Of a stretch of DNA of 64,000 nucleotides, positions 53,147-63,284 are shown in pieces. The stretch covers positions 16,143-80,142 of the forward strand of contig JAGPMN010000002.1 of NCBI GenBank assembly GCA_018052825.1. Reading direction: 5' to 3'. A program made the position numbers and the translations under genes. A model generated the notes under the pieces. That model did no database searches, was not told the origin of the DNA, and saw only the letters and a program-made list of their open reading frames with translations. How positions within the stretch are numbered: position 1 is the first letter of the stretch; every line of letters begins with the position of its first letter. The DNA comes from Methanothrix sp. (GTDB lineage Archaea; Halobacteriota; Methanosarcinia; Methanotrichales; Methanotrichaceae).

Positions 53147-53205
53147 ATTAGTATTACAAACTTATAATACTAATATAGTTAGAATTGTAGTTGATGATAT
53201 ATATA
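53147..53205 (+). promoter_or_regulatory. hemL operon promoter with upstream inverted repeat
   Basis: ATTAGTATTA (53147-53156) and TAATACTAAT (53165-53174) are perfect 10-bp arms around an 8-bp spacer. A TATA-like GATATATATAC follows at about 53196-53206, 75 bp before the hemL ATG. The repeat's location just upstream of TATA suits an activator or BRE-blocking repressor. Confidence 0.5.
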
Positions 53206-53279
53206 CTTTTCGTGAATAATAATAGTAAGTGCATTTCACAGCCGTCCGGCTCGCAAGCTTGATTAATCTGCCCGCAGGG

Positions 53280-54560
53280 ATGCATAATCTCATGCAGCTC
53301 GACTCATCCATCCGGCTCTTCGACCGCGCCAGAAGGCTTCTGTGCGGTGGAGTATGCAGCCCCGTGCGCGCCATATCGCCCCATCCCTTTTACACCGCCC
53401 GCGCAGATGGGCCATACCTGTGGGATGAGGACGGCAACCGCTACGTCGACTACTGCCTGGCCTACGGGCCCATGATCCTGGGCCACCGCCATCCGGCTGT
53501 CATGCAGGCAGCCATAGAACAGATGGGCCGCGGCTGGCTCTACGGCACGCCATCCGAGCTGGAGGTCCGTGCGGCAGAGAGGATCTCCCGCCTCTACCCC
53601 AGCATGGAGATGCTGCGCTTCGTCAGCTCGGGAAGCGAAGCCACCATGGCCGCCATTCGCGTGGCCCGGGGGGCGACAGGCAGAGACAAGATCATCAAGA
53701 TAGAGGGCGGCTTTCACGGGGCACACGACAGCGTTCTGATAAAAGCCGGCTCTGGTGCCACGGCGCTGGGCGTTCCAGACTCAAAGGGCGTCCCCGCCGA
53801 CACCGCCAAAGATACACTTCAGGTGCCATACAACGACCCGGAGGCCCTGGAGAGGGTCCTCACGAGCTTTCCCGGCCAGATCGCTTGCCTGATCATGGAG
53901 CCTGTTCTGGGAAACATCGGCCCGGTGCTGCCCAGGAAAGGCTATCTAGAGCAGGTGCGCCGCCTGACTGAGGAACACGACGTGCTGCTCATATTCGATG
54001 AGGTCATCACAGGCTTCCGCCTGGCCCTGGGAGGAGCCCAGGAGCTGTTCGGCATCAGGCCTGATCTGACTACGCTTGGCAAGATCATAGGCGGAGGATT
54101 TCCCATAGGCATCTTCGGAGGCCGGCGCGACCTGATGGAGCAGGTTGCCCCTGGCGGGGCCATCTACCAGGCTGGAACCTTCAACGGCAGCCCCGTGCCC
54201 CTGGCCTGCGGCATGGCCACGCTGGATGTCATGGAGAGGGAGAGGGTGCTGGAGGGGCTCGACCGCAGCGGCGAGCGAATGCGGCGGGGGCTGCAGGATA
54301 TTGTGCAGGACCTGGGCCTTCCCTACAGCGTGGTTGGCATCGCATCCATGTTCAAGCTCTTCTTCGGCTCAGAGCCGCACGACTATGGAGAGGCCCTGAA
54401 GTGCGACAGGGCCGGATACTTTGCGCTCTTTTGGCGCATGCTGGAGAAGGGGGTCTTCCTCACACCCAGCCAGTTTGAGACAGACTTCATTTCGGCAGCG
54501 CACAGTCCGGATACGATCGATGCCACACTGGAGGCGTTTTCGTCCTGCCTGAAAAGATGA
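53280..54560 (+). CDS. hemL: Glutamate-1-semialdehyde 2,1-aminomutase
   Basis: 426 residues from ATG 53280. [25 protein letters not shown] N terminus, [37 protein letters not shown], the PLP Lys in [19 protein letters not shown] and [14 protein letters not shown] identify HemL. It makes 5-aminolevulinate, the tetrapyrrole precursor for F430, heme and cobamides. hemA and hemB are not adjacent. Confidence 0.94.
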   Translation: MHNLMQLDSSIRLFDRARRLLCGGVCSPVRAISPHPFYTARADGPYLWDEDGNRYVDYCLAYGPMILGHRHPAVMQAAIEQMGRGWLYGTPSELEVRAAERISRLYPSMEMLRFVSSGSEATMAAIRVARGATGRDKIIKIEGGFHGAHDSVLIKAGSGATALGVPDSKGVPADTAKDTLQVPYNDPEALERVLTSFPGQIACLIMEPVLGNIGPVLPRKGYLEQVRRLTEEHDVLLIFDEVITGFRLALGGAQELFGIRPDLTTLGKIIGGGFPIGIFGGRRDLMEQVAPGGAIYQAGTFNGSPVPLACGMATLDVMERERVLEGLDRSGERMRRGLQDIVQDLGLPYSVVGIASMFKLFFGSEPHDYGEALKCDRAGYFALFWRMLEKGVFLTPSQFETDFISAAHSPDTIDATLEAFSSCLKR

Positions 54561-55483
54561 TCATAGGGAGCAGGGGCAGCCCACTGGCCTTGCGCCAGAC
54601 GGAGATAGTGCGGGAGAGGCTGGCTTTGCTGGGCGTGCAGACCGAGATTCAGAGGGTCAAGACCAGCGGAGATGTATTCCTGGACAAGCCCCTCCATCAG
54701 CTGAGCGGAGCTGGCGTATTCGTGGCCGAGATAGACGAGCGAATGCTCTGCGGCGAGATCGACCTGGCTGTGCACAGCATGAAGGACCTGCCCACGAAGA
54801 GGCCTGAGGAGCTGACGGTCTCCGCCGTTCTCAAACGCGACTCGCCGTACGATATCCTGCTCAGCCGTGAGAGGGGGCGGGAGCTGGAGGAGCTCGGGGA
54901 GGGGGCGGTTGTTGGAACATCCAGCATGAGGCGCACTGCCCAACTGCGGCGAGAGCGGCCCGACCTGGTTGTCAAAAGCCTGCGGGGCAACCTTCAGACG
55001 CGCCTGAGGAAGCTGGCCCAGGGGGATTACGACGCCATAGTCCTGGCTGAGGCGGGGCTGCAGAGGATGGGGCTGAAGCTGGACTGCCGGCGGCTGGACG
55101 GGGAGAGGTTCGTCCCATCAGCCAACCAGGGGACCATCATAGTGGTGGCCAAAAAGGGCACAGAAGGGGAATCGCTCTCCCGGATGCTGGATGATGCGCC
55201 TGCCAGAAGGGAGACCATGATCGAGCGCAGGATCCTGGAGACTGTGGGCGGCGGCTGTGTGGTGCCAATGGCAGTGCATGCCATGGCTGATGCGGACAGG
55301 GGGCGGGCCCGCGTCCTGGCTGAGGTGCTATCCCTGGACGGCAGGAGATTTGTGCGCCTGGATGAGACGCTCAACCTGGACGGCAAATGCCTGCGCCGGG
55401 CGGAGGAGATGGGCAGAAGGCTCATGAATATGGGCGGAGGAGAGCTGGTGGAAGAAGCGGTGAGGCAATTTGGCGCGCGGTAA
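54557..55483 (+). CDS. hemC: Hydroxymethylbilane synthase (porphobilinogen deaminase)
   Basis: 308 residues. [64 protein letters not shown] and the cofactor Cys in [15 protein letters not shown] are all present. Overlaps hemL by 4 bp and cobA/hemD by 14 bp. Confidence 0.95.
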   Translation: MIIGSRGSPLALRQTEIVRERLALLGVQTEIQRVKTSGDVFLDKPLHQLSGAGVFVAEIDERMLCGEIDLAVHSMKDLPTKRPEELTVSAVLKRDSPYDILLSRERGRELEELGEGAVVGTSSMRRTAQLRRERPDLVVKSLRGNLQTRLRKLAQGDYDAIVLAEAGLQRMGLKLDCRRLDGERFVPSANQGTIIVVAKKGTEGESLSRMLDDAPARRETMIERRILETVGGGCVVPMAVHAMADADRGRARVLAEVLSLDGRRFVRLDETLNLDGKCLRRAEEMGRRLMNMGGGELVEEAVRQFGAR

Positions 55484-56963
55484 GGTTTATCTTGTGGGAG
55501 CCGGCCCAGGAGATGCCGATCTGATGACTGTGAAGGCGAGAAGGCTCCTGGAGCAGGCGGATGTGATTCTCTACGACCGACTGCTCGACCCAGATGTTTT
55601 AAAGGGGCTGAAGGCGGAGCTGATAGATGTGGGCAAGAATGCGGGACGGCACAAGCTGCCCCAGGAGGGAATCAACCAGCTTCTCATCGAGAAGGCCGAG
55701 ACGGGAGCCATGGTTGTGCGGCTGAAGGGAGGAGACCCATACCTCTTTGGAAGGGGTGGGGAGGAGGCCCTGGCCCTGCAGGAGAGGGGCATCGCCTTCG
55801 AGGTTGTGCCGGGGGTCACCTCTGCCATCGCAGCTCCGGCGCTGGCAGGAATCCCCGTAACCCACAGGGGGGTGGCCTCATCTCTGATCATCGTCACCGG
55901 CCACGAGGAGCCTGGAAAGGAGGCACCCTTGGACTGGAAGGCCATAGCCGCTCAGGGAGGGACTTTAGTGGTGCTGATGGGAGTCTCCCGGCTGGCGGCC
56001 AATGTGGCGGCGCTGATCGAGGCTGGAAAGCCGCCCTCCACTCCGGCTGCCATTGTGGAGAGGGGAGGCTGGCCGGATCAGAGGCTGATATCAGGCAGCC
56101 TGGCAGACATCGTGGAGCGCTCAAAAGAGGCGAATGTGCAGTCACCGGCCGTTCTTGTGGTGGGAGAGGTGGTGGCCCTCTCTGAGAGGCTGCGCCCGAG
56201 GAAGATTGCCATACTGCGGCCGGATCACCAGCAAGAGGAGTCGGCTGCCCTGGCTGAGAGCTACGGCTTCGTCCCTGTGATGGCTCCGGCGATCGCCATA
56301 TCAGAAAAGCCCCTGCCTTCAGACCTATTGCCGAGGCTTGATAGTGCGGAGTGCGTGGCCTTCACCAGCGCCAACGGTGTCGATATGGCCCTGAAGATCC
56401 CGGCGGTGCGAGAGGCGCTGCGCAGGAAGATTATAGTCGCCATAGGCCCCAGGACGGAGAGGGCATTATCTTCGCAGGGCTATTCTGCAGGCGTTCCAGA
56501 CGAGTACAGCTCGCAGGGTCTGCTGCATATGCTGAAGGGCAAATGCAGCAGCATTCTCTTTTTGAGGAGCGCACAGGGCAGCCGCTATCTATCTGAGGGG
56601 CTGCGGGCTGCCGGCCTCTCTGTGGATGACATCCCCCTTTACGATGTGGCTCCATCCGGGGATGAAAGGCTCGACGACCTTATCATGGAGGCGGCTGGCG
56701 TGGACATATTCGCATTCACCAGCTCCTCAACAGTTCGCTTTCTCATCGAGAGGGCTGCTGCACTGGGCCGGGAGGAGGAGCTGCGCCTGGCCCTCGAAGC
56801 CGCAGCTGTGGCTGCCATCGGAAAGCCCACAGCAGATGAGCTGAAGCGGCTGGGCATAAATGTGGACGTGATGCCTGAGAGGTTCACATTCGAGGCCATG
56901 CTGGCCGCCTTGCAGGAATTCATCCGTGCCGGGGCAAATATGCGGCGGGAAATGAGGGAATGA
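55470..56963 (+). CDS. Fused uroporphyrinogen-III methyltransferase/uroporphyrinogen-III synthase
   Basis: 497 residues from TTG 55470. Residues 1-240 are CobA/SirA: VYLVGAGPGDADLMTVKARRLLEQADVILYDRL, VRLKGGDPYLFGRGGEEA, VPGVTSAIAAPALAGIPVTHRG. From about 245 (RPRKIAILRPD) the HemD synthase runs to the end, with FTSANGVDMAL, AIGPRTERAL and IFAFTSSSTVRFLIERA. The fusion carries uroporphyrinogen III directly to precorrin-2, favouring siroheme, F430 and cobamide synthesis. Confidence 0.93.
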   Translation: MARGKVYLVGAGPGDADLMTVKARRLLEQADVILYDRLLDPDVLKGLKAELIDVGKNAGRHKLPQEGINQLLIEKAETGAMVVRLKGGDPYLFGRGGEEALALQERGIAFEVVPGVTSAIAAPALAGIPVTHRGVASSLIIVTGHEEPGKEAPLDWKAIAAQGGTLVVLMGVSRLAANVAALIEAGKPPSTPAAIVERGGWPDQRLISGSLADIVERSKEANVQSPAVLVVGEVVALSERLRPRKIAILRPDHQQEESAALAESYGFVPVMAPAIAISEKPLPSDLLPRLDSAECVAFTSANGVDMALKIPAVREALRRKIIVAIGPRTERALSSQGYSAGVPDEYSSQGLLHMLKGKCSSILFLRSAQGSRYLSEGLRAAGLSVDDIPLYDVAPSGDERLDDLIMEAAGVDIFAFTSSSTVRFLIERAAALGREEELRLALEAAAVAAIGKPTADELKRLGINVDVMPERFTFEAMLAALQEFIRAGANMRREMRE

Positions 56964-56978
56964 GGTGAAAGAGGTAAA

Positions 56979-58145
56979 ATGATCGTATTCTCCAAAGCGC
57001 TGGCAGATCAGGCCACTGTATGGAAGGCCCTGCGGGCATCGGATGGTTGCGCAGCTCTGCCCCCCGACCTGCTCCGCTTCTCGGCCCAGTCTAGGCCGGT
57101 GGTGATGTGGAACCTGACACAGCGCTGCAATCTGGCCTGCAAGCACTGCTACATGGATGCCTCGCAGGAGGCGAAGGCGGAGATGAGCCTGGAGGAGGGG
57201 GTCCGCCTAGTGGATGAGCTGGCTGCCCTCAGGGTTCCCATACTGATATTTACCGGCGGCGAGCCTCTCTTAAGCCGCAACTTCTATGCCCTGGCCTTCC
57301 ACGCCAGAGAGGTGGGGCTGCGCACAGTCATATCCACCAACGGGACCCTCATCACCCCTGAGGCGGCCCGGCTGCTGGCCGAGGCCAAAATCAGGTATGT
57401 TGGAGTGAGCCTCGACTCCGCCTCTGCGGAAAGGCACGACGCCTTCCGGGGCATGGCCGGAGCTCATGCCCGGGCCCTGGAGGGGCTCAGGAACGCCCGC
57501 GATGCCGGACTGAAGACTGGGCTGCGCATCACCCTCACCCGCGACAACTGGCAGGATGTGCCGGCCCTTCTCAATCTCGCACTGGAGCAGGGTATCCCCC
57601 GCTTCTGTCTCTATCACCTGGTTCCCACCGGCCGGGGGGCGGGGATAGCGGACAGGGATGTCACAGCAGAGCAGAGGCGCTCGGTCATAAGGCTGCTGGC
57701 TGAGGCTGCAGAGGAGCTGAAGGGCAGAGACATTGAGATCCTGACCACCGACTCGCCCATGGACGGGGCCTATCTGCTGGAGATGCTGAAGGGCAGGGGC
57801 GACAGCAGGCAGGAGGATGTGCGAAAGCTCCTCTGCAATGCAGGAGGCTGCTCCATGGGGTTGAAGGTCGCCAACATCAATCACAGGGGAGATGTTCACC
57901 CATGCCACTTCATGCCTCAGGTCGTCGTAGGCAATGTGCGGGAGCGCTCCTTCCGTGACATCTGGATCGACCATCCCTCTCCGGAGCTGCTCGCCCTGCG
58001 GGATATCAAGTCAGGGCTTTCCGGAGCCTGCGGCAGGTGCGAGTACCTGGAGCTGTGCGGTGGCTGCCGGCAGAAGGCCTTCTACTACAAGGGGGACATG
58101 CGGGCGGAGGACCCGACCTGCATTGTGAAGAGTCCCGCCCTCTGA
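56979..58145 (+). CDS. Radical SAM protein of alternative heme synthesis (AhbC/AhbD-like)
   Basis: 388 residues. The radical SAM cluster motif is CNLACKHCYMDAS (C50, C54, C57); FTGGEPLLSR and STNGTLI follow. The C terminus has auxiliary Fe-S cysteines: CNAGGCSMGLKV, HPCHFMPQ, CGRCEYLELCGGCRQ and a final Cys. AhbC (deacetylase) or AhbD (decarboxylase) convert didecarboxysiroheme to heme; the operon with cobA/hemD points to this route. I lean to AhbC but cannot exclude AhbD. Confidence 0.8.
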   Translation: MIVFSKALADQATVWKALRASDGCAALPPDLLRFSAQSRPVVMWNLTQRCNLACKHCYMDASQEAKAEMSLEEGVRLVDELAALRVPILIFTGGEPLLSRNFYALAFHAREVGLRTVISTNGTLITPEAARLLAEAKIRYVGVSLDSASAERHDAFRGMAGAHARALEGLRNARDAGLKTGLRITLTRDNWQDVPALLNLALEQGIPRFCLYHLVPTGRGAGIADRDVTAEQRRSVIRLLAEAAEELKGRDIEILTTDSPMDGAYLLEMLKGRGDSRQEDVRKLLCNAGGCSMGLKVANINHRGDVHPCHFMPQVVVGNVRERSFRDIWIDHPSPELLALRDIKSGLSGACGRCEYLELCGGCRQKAFYYKGDMRAEDPTCIVKSPAL

Positions 58146-58228
58146 TCATTTTCCGGCAGGGCCAAGGGACTCTACACCCCTCCCCTGCTCCAAAAAGGTT
58201 TTAGCCTGGCAGCCCCTAACAGAGGGGG

Positions 58229-59713
58229 ATGTTCAACAAGATCCTCATCGCCAACCGTGGAGAGATTGCCATCCGGGTGATGCGTGCCTGCCGGGAGCTA
58301 GGTATCTCAACCGTGGCCGTCTATTCAGAAGCTGATAAGAATGCCCTTTTTGCAAAGTACGCAGATGAAGCCGTCTTCATCGGGCCTGCCCCATCCAGCC
58401 AGAGCTACCTGAAGATAGACAACATCATCAACGCTGCTCTGGAGACCGGTGCCGAAGCCATCCACCCGGGTTACGGCTTTCTCTCCGAGAACACCCACTT
58501 CGCCTCAGCCTGCGAGGAGAACGGCATAGTATTCATAGGCCCGCCATCTTCTGCCATCGATGCCATGGGCTCCAAGATCACCGCCCGCCGGACAATGAAG
58601 GAGGCGGGAGTGCCCATTGTGCCGGGCATTGAGGAGGGCGTCAGCGATCCAGATATCGCTGCGGAGATCGCTGAGGCCATAGGCTACCCCATCATCCTCA
58701 AGCCGGCTGCAGGAGGCGGCGGAATCGGCATGAAGATAGTGCAGTCCCGCGAGGAGCTGATGCCGGCCCTGACATCATCCCAGTCGGTGGCCAGAAACGC
58801 CTTCGGCGACGACACCATCTACATCGAAAAGTACCTGACAGAGCCAAGGCACATCGAGTTTCAGATCCTGGCAGACAGAAAGGGCAAGACCATTTATGTC
58901 TCTGACAGGGAGTGCTCCATCCAGCGCCGCCATCAGAAGCTGATTGAGGAGTCGCCCTCGCCTGTCATGACTGAGGGGCTGCGGGAGAGGATGGGCTCGA
59001 TAGCAGTGAAGGCTGCCAGGGCCATAGGCTATGTGAGCGCCGGAACGGTGGAGTTCATGTACTCGCGCGGCGACTTCTACTTCCTGGAGATGAACACCCG
59101 CCTTCAGGTGGAGCACCCAATCACAGAGATGGTGACGGGGGTCGACCTTGCCAAGGAGCAGATACTGGTGGCTGCCGGCTATCCACTGGGTTACGATCAG
59201 AGCGATATGAATATCCGGGGCTGGGCCATCGAGTGCCGCATCAACGCAGAAGACCCCCTCAACGACTTCGCCCCCTCGCCTGGAAAAATTAAGCGCTACA
59301 GAAGCCCGGGCGGGCCGGGAATCAGGGTGGACAGCGGAGTTTATACGAGCTACGTCATACCGCCCTACTACGACTCCCTTATATCCAAGCTGGTGGCCCA
59401 CGGCAAGGACAGAAGGGAGGCCATCGCCAGAATGGAGCGCGCCCTTTACGAGTACATAATCGTTGGAGTCAAGACCAACCTCATATTCCACAAGGCGGTG
59501 CTCCGCAATCAGAGGTTTCGGAGCGGCGACATAAACACCCACTTCATCAGAGAGGAGAACATCGCCGATGCCGTAAAGCAGGTGGCCGTAGAGGATTACG
59601 AGAAAGGAATGTCTTTAGCCTCGGCACTGGGAGCCGACAACCGACAGATAGCCGCAATATCCGCGGCTGTGGGAGCCTACCTCGGCCATAATAAGGCGGC
59701 AGGCAAGAGCTGA
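58229..59713 (+). CDS. pycA: Pyruvate carboxylase subunit A (biotin carboxylase)
   Basis: 494 residues. [29 protein letters not shown], the ATP loop [58 protein letters not shown] and [15 protein letters not shown] are those of biotin carboxylases; archaeal PycA works with a separate PycB to make oxaloacetate. PycB is not in the window. It is followed by the biotin ligase gene. Confidence 0.92.
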   Translation: MFNKILIANRGEIAIRVMRACRELGISTVAVYSEADKNALFAKYADEAVFIGPAPSSQSYLKIDNIINAALETGAEAIHPGYGFLSENTHFASACEENGIVFIGPPSSAIDAMGSKITARRTMKEAGVPIVPGIEEGVSDPDIAAEIAEAIGYPIILKPAAGGGGIGMKIVQSREELMPALTSSQSVARNAFGDDTIYIEKYLTEPRHIEFQILADRKGKTIYVSDRECSIQRRHQKLIEESPSPVMTEGLRERMGSIAVKAARAIGYVSAGTVEFMYSRGDFYFLEMNTRLQVEHPITEMVTGVDLAKEQILVAAGYPLGYDQSDMNIRGWAIECRINAEDPLNDFAPSPGKIKRYRSPGGPGIRVDSGVYTSYVIPPYYDSLISKLVAHGKDRREAIARMERALYEYIIVGVKTNLIFHKAVLRNQRFRSGDINTHFIREENIADAVKQVAVEDYEKGMSLASALGADNRQIAAISAAVGAYLGHNKAAGKS

Positions 59714-59731
59714 TGGCAGGAGAAGGCTGGT

Positions 59732-60754
59732 TTGGCATCACAAGATATTATTCTGTCCTTGCTGGGCAGCGGAGAGTGGGTGTCGGGAGAGGAGATGGCC
59801 GGACGGCTGTCCATCTCCCGTGCGGCTGTCTGGAAGCAGATTCAGATACTTCGCAAGAGAGGGTATGACATAGCCTCCTCCACCAGGAAAGGCTACCGCC
59901 TGGCAAGCGGGCCTGATCTTCTCCATCCCGATCGCATCCTGGGCTGCCTGAAAACGAAGTGGATGGGAAGAAGCCTCAATTTATTTGACAGTGTCACATC
60001 CACCAATGCCGTGGCCCTCTCCATGGCAGAGGAAAGCCCTCACGGGGCCGTCATTTTGGCTGAGACACAGTCGGAAGGACGGGGCAGGCTCTCCCGCCCC
60101 TGGGCCTCGCCTGCCGGCGGCATTTGGATGAGCATCATTTTAAAGCCACAGATGCCCCTCTCACATGTGAGCCGCATCAATATGGCCCTCAGCGTTGCCC
60201 TCTGCCGGTCGATTTCAGCCGTGGCTGGGCTGCAGGCAGCCATCAAGTGGCCCAATGACATTCTCATCGGAGAGAGAGATGAGGAGGGGAACTGGGATGG
60301 AAAGGAGCGAAAGGTCTGCGGCATTCTCACTGAGATGAAAGCTGAGGTGGACCGGCTGGATTATGTGGTGGTGGGCCTGGGCATCAATGCTAACGTCGAT
60401 TTATCGGCTTTTCCTGAGGAGTGGAATGCCACCTCCCTTGCGAAAGAGGCGGGCCATCCTGTGCCGAGGGCAGATCTCATCTGCCGGATTCTGGAGGAGG
60501 CTGAGCTGGCCTGTGAAAAGGCTGCCGGCAGCGCAGAGGATTTCCAGGATATCTACCAGGAGTGGCGCAGCCACTCCGCCACATTGAATAGATGGGTGCG
60601 CATATCGTCCGCTGACGGTGAGATGATGGGAATGGCTGCCGACTTGGACTTTGACGGGGCTTTGATTCTGGAATTGGAGGGCGGAGGAAGGAGCAGGATT
60701 TTGGCGGGGGACTGCATACACCTGCGGCCTTGCCTGCACCGCGAGGCGGCATGA
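59732..60754 (+). CDS. birA: Biotin operon repressor/biotin-protein ligase
   Basis: 340 residues from TTG 59732 (GGAGAAGG upstream). An N-terminal winged helix (SGEEMAGRLSISRAAVWKQIQILRKRGYDI) precedes the ligase domain: FDSVTSTNAVAL, ETQSEGRGRLSRPWASPAGGIWMSI, IKWPNDILIG and KVCGILTEMKAE. It biotinylates PycB and may regulate transcription. Adjacent to pycA, whose partner it modifies. Confidence 0.93.
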   Translation: MASQDIILSLLGSGEWVSGEEMAGRLSISRAAVWKQIQILRKRGYDIASSTRKGYRLASGPDLLHPDRILGCLKTKWMGRSLNLFDSVTSTNAVALSMAEESPHGAVILAETQSEGRGRLSRPWASPAGGIWMSIILKPQMPLSHVSRINMALSVALCRSISAVAGLQAAIKWPNDILIGERDEEGNWDGKERKVCGILTEMKAEVDRLDYVVVGLGINANVDLSAFPEEWNATSLAKEAGHPVPRADLICRILEEAELACEKAAGSAEDFQDIYQEWRSHSATLNRWVRISSADGEMMGMAADLDFDGALILELEGGGRSRILAGDCIHLRPCLHREAA

Positions 60755-61176
60755 CGAGAAGAAAGGTGCGCGGCATTGCGAGGGATACTCTGCACTTTAT
60801 TTTGGAGGCATCCCGCTCAGCTCTGCCGGATGAGTTTGCCGGACTGCTCTCTGCAGAGGATGGTGTGATCACTGAGGTTCTCATACTTCCGGGCACGGAA
60901 AACTCGCGGATGAATGCCCTCGTGCGCCTGTACATGCTGCCCAACATCTCTGTGGCCGGCTCGGTGCACAGCCATCCCTCCGGAGACCTGCGGCCAAGCG
61001 AGCCGGACATACTCTTCTTCTCGCGTACCGGAGACTACCATATCATCGCCGGTCCTCCATTCGATGAGCAAAGCTGGGCCTGCTACGACAGCGCAGGAAG
61101 AAGGCGGGATCTGGCGGTTTTGGATGTGCAGTTCGATGATGATGGTTTGGACATTGACGAGAGGGGCGGCCTTTGA
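60751..61176 (+). CDS. JAMM/MPN-domain metalloprotease-like protein
   Basis: 141 residues from ATG 60751. The MPN+ motif is complete: E28 in DEFAGLL, then VAGSVHSHPSGDLRPSEPD with H73, H75, S83, D86. These bind zinc for isopeptide hydrolysis, as in RPN11/CSN5-type enzymes; the archaeal ones remove SAMP ubiquitin-like tags or process small modifiers. Overlaps birA by 4 bp. Confidence 0.85.
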   Translation: MTRRKVRGIARDTLHFILEASRSALPDEFAGLLSAEDGVITEVLILPGTENSRMNALVRLYMLPNISVAGSVHSHPSGDLRPSEPDILFFSRTGDYHIIAGPPFDEQSWACYDSAGRRRDLAVLDVQFDDDGLDIDERGGL

Positions 61177-61604
61177 CCCGTGTTGTTGCCACGGGCACAT
61201 TTGACCTGCTACACCCCGGCCATGTCCTTTACCTCGAGCGCTCCAAAGCACTCGGCGACGAGCTGGTGGTGATTGTGGCGAGGGACATCAATGTGCGGCA
61301 CAAGCCCAAGCCCATTCTGCCGGAGGAGCAGAGGCGGAGGATGGTGCAGGCCCTGAAGGCGGTGGACATGGCAGTCCTGGGTGAGGAGAAGGACATATTC
61401 CACATTATAGAGCAGCTCAAGCCGGATATAATCACCCTCGGATATGATCAGCATTTCGACGAAAAGGGCCTCGAGGCGGAGATGTTCCGCCGCGGCCTGC
61501 ATACGAGGGTCGTACGCATTGAAGCCAACGAGACAGGCTCCCTCTGCAGCTCCAGCCGCATTGTGGCCAGGATTTTAGAGCGCTATCGGGGCAGGAGGAT
61601 CTAG
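61173..61604 (+). CDS. ribL: Archaeal FAD synthase
   Basis: 143 residues from TTG 61173. VVATGTFDLLHPGHVLYLERS is the nucleotidyltransferase HxGH site; LGYDQHFDEKGLEAEMFRR and SLCSSSRIV fit RibL, which adenylates FMN. Overlaps the JAMM gene by 4 bp. Confidence 0.9.
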   Translation: MTRVVATGTFDLLHPGHVLYLERSKALGDELVVIVARDINVRHKPKPILPEEQRRRMVQALKAVDMAVLGEEKDIFHIIEQLKPDIITLGYDQHFDEKGLEAEMFRRGLHTRVVRIEANETGSLCSSSRIVARILERYRGRRI

Positions 61605-61663
61605 CCTTTTCTCTATGCGCTGCCGCCAGGTACTTATACGCCTTTCTCGTTTTGCGGGGCTGT

Positions 61664-62128
61664 ATGGCCAGAGTTGCAGTTGGAGGCACATTCGATCCCA
61701 TTCACGACGGGCATATTGCGCTTCTGAGGCGGGCCTTTGAGCTGGGTGAGGGAGGAGAGGTTGTCATCGGCCTTACATCCGATGCCATGGCGAAAGAGAG
61801 CCGAAGCCGCTCTGTACACGGTTTTGAGGTTCGCGAGAAGAATCTGCGGGCAGCTGTGAAAAAGTGCTTTGGCAAGGATGACGTCCGCATCACCAGGATC
61901 GATGATCAGTGCGGCCCGTCCGCCTACGAGGACTTCGACTATATCGTCGTCTCTCCGGAGACGCTGCCAATGGCCGAGAAGATCAACCGGCTGCGGACAA
62001 AGAATAATTTGAAGCCCCTGCAGATCTCCGTGATCGAATATCAACTGGCACAGGACCATATCCGCATCAGCTCCACCAGGATCTCTCAGGGGAAGATCGA
62101 CAGACACGGAAGGGTGCTGGTGGGGTAA
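61664..62128 (+). CDS. coaD: Phosphopantetheine adenylyltransferase (archaeal type)
   Basis: 154 residues from ATG 61664. RVAVGGTFDPIHDGHIALLRRAFE has the HxGH site; GLTSDAMAKESRSRSVHGFEVREK and VVSPETLPMAEKINRLR then ISSTRISQGKID fit archaeal CoaD. It makes dephospho-CoA. A TATA-like TACTTATACG lies about 25-34 bp before the ATG, so it may start a leaderless transcript. Confidence 0.92.
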   Translation: MARVAVGGTFDPIHDGHIALLRRAFELGEGGEVVIGLTSDAMAKESRSRSVHGFEVREKNLRAAVKKCFGKDDVRITRIDDQCGPSAYEDFDYIVVSPETLPMAEKINRLRTKNNLKPLQISVIEYQLAQDHIRISSTRISQGKIDRHGRVLVG

Positions 62129-62142
62129 ATTTCAATTCACAT

Positions 62143-63006
62143 TTATTTCAGGGGCTCCGGCTGCCTTCTCTCCAGAGCTGGAAGATAGGCCCGGCCCAGC
62201 ACCAGTTGCCCCTCGAAGTGCTGAGCATGGTTAAGTATCAGGCGTTTTCCCATGCCAGTTAGGGCGAAGACAGGAATGGTTATCCCTATCTGCAGCAGGG
62301 CTGAATTCCCAACCACCTCCCGCACCGCCTTCGAGGCGCAGGACCAGACCAGGTCACAGCTTTCCGCGATCGCAGCTGCCTGCTCCGGGCGGATGCCTGT
62401 GGTGTGAACCGCCAGGATGGCAGCATGAATGCCAAGCCCCTCTTCCCGGCAGCGCATCTCCTGCGCGGCCCCGTCCCCTGCCTGCGCACCGGCGACAGTT
62501 ATGGCAATATTTTTGTAGCCGGCAGATGCCGCCTTCTCCAGGCCGCCCAACTGGTCTATAGATGCCTGCCCGTCCAGGAGGAGGCAGCCTCTCTCCTCCA
62601 GGCCACTCTGGATCTCAGGGATGGGCTCGGTGCTGAGCAGGCCGGTCATGTGCGCCCCCACGGCCTGCAGCACATCCGGCCTGGCCGCAACGACTGTGCC
62701 TGCTCCCTCGCAGACGACGACGGCCGCATCCACCAGCCCTTCGCTCAGGGCGCTGCAGAGGACCTCGGAAGCGCCGAAGCTCACAGGCATATCCCTCAGC
62801 TCCAAAACGCGCTTCGGTCCATACATGCCCATCTCCTGCATGTGAATTTTCAGGACACGGGCCACGCTCTCCCGGCTCTCCTCATCTATGCCGTAGAGCT
62901 CCCGGCGCAACGGGCAGCGTCTTATGGGTGGGTCTGTCAGGACCTCGATATCGCCATCTTTGATGCGCACCAGGGCTTTGGCCATCTCTAGGATGTGCTC
63001 TGTCAA
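62143..63006 (-). CDS. Methanogenesis marker protein 8
   Basis: 287 residues from TTG 63006, which has GGGAG 8 bases upstream (a TTG at 63027 is also in frame). TEHILEMAKALVRIKDG, PPIRRCPLRRELYG, VSFGASEVLCSALSEGLVDAAVVVCEGAGTVV, RPDVLQAVGAHMTGLLSTEP and ITVAGAQAGDG match this methanogen-specific family (DUF2099). Function unknown; probably tied to methanogenesis. Confidence 0.88.
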   Translation of the reverse strand: MTEHILEMAKALVRIKDGDIEVLTDPPIRRCPLRRELYGIDEESRESVARVLKIHMQEMGMYGPKRVLELRDMPVSFGASEVLCSALSEGLVDAAVVVCEGAGTVVAARPDVLQAVGAHMTGLLSTEPIPEIQSGLEERGCLLLDGQASIDQLGGLEKAASAGYKNIAITVAGAQAGDGAAQEMRCREEGLGIHAAILAVHTTGIRPEQAAAIAESCDLVWSCASKAVREVVGNSALLQIGITIPVFALTGMGKRLILNHAQHFEGQLVLGRAYLPALERRQPEPLK

Positions 63007-63031
63007 TGAAATCGCTCCCGATGCCAAGAAA

Positions 63032-63190
63032 CTACTTCGCTATCATGATATTCCTGGATTTGCAGCGCGGGCACTCAGCTCCGTAGCCGAAGCCCTTGAA
63101 TACATTGCCGCAATCCTTGCATCTGTAGCTCTTGGCAAAGACCTCTTCTATGCTGCCGAGGTCGATTCCGCAACCGCAGGTGGCGCACAT
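63032..63190 (-). CDS. 52-residue zinc-ribbon/rubredoxin-like protein
   Basis: ATG 63190 to TAG 63032. Four Cys pairs or clusters: MCATCGCG at the start, YRCKDCGNVF and ECPRCKSRN near the end, with a short helix between. The last two CxxC pairs form a treble-clef or rubredoxin-like metal site; the N-terminal C-x2-C-x-C is extra. Located 25 bp upstream of the marker 8 gene on the same strand; likely co-transcribed. Function unknown. Confidence 0.75.
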   Translation of the reverse strand: MCATCGCGIDLGSIEEVFAKSYRCKDCGNVFKGFGYGAECPRCKSRNIMIAK

Positions 63191-63284
63191 GTTAGCCACC
63201 TTTGCATTTTTATCATAAATAATTTGCTTTAAAAATCAGGATGCGAAGAGGAGACTCTGGTCCTCCACTTCGCCCTTTCGATAT

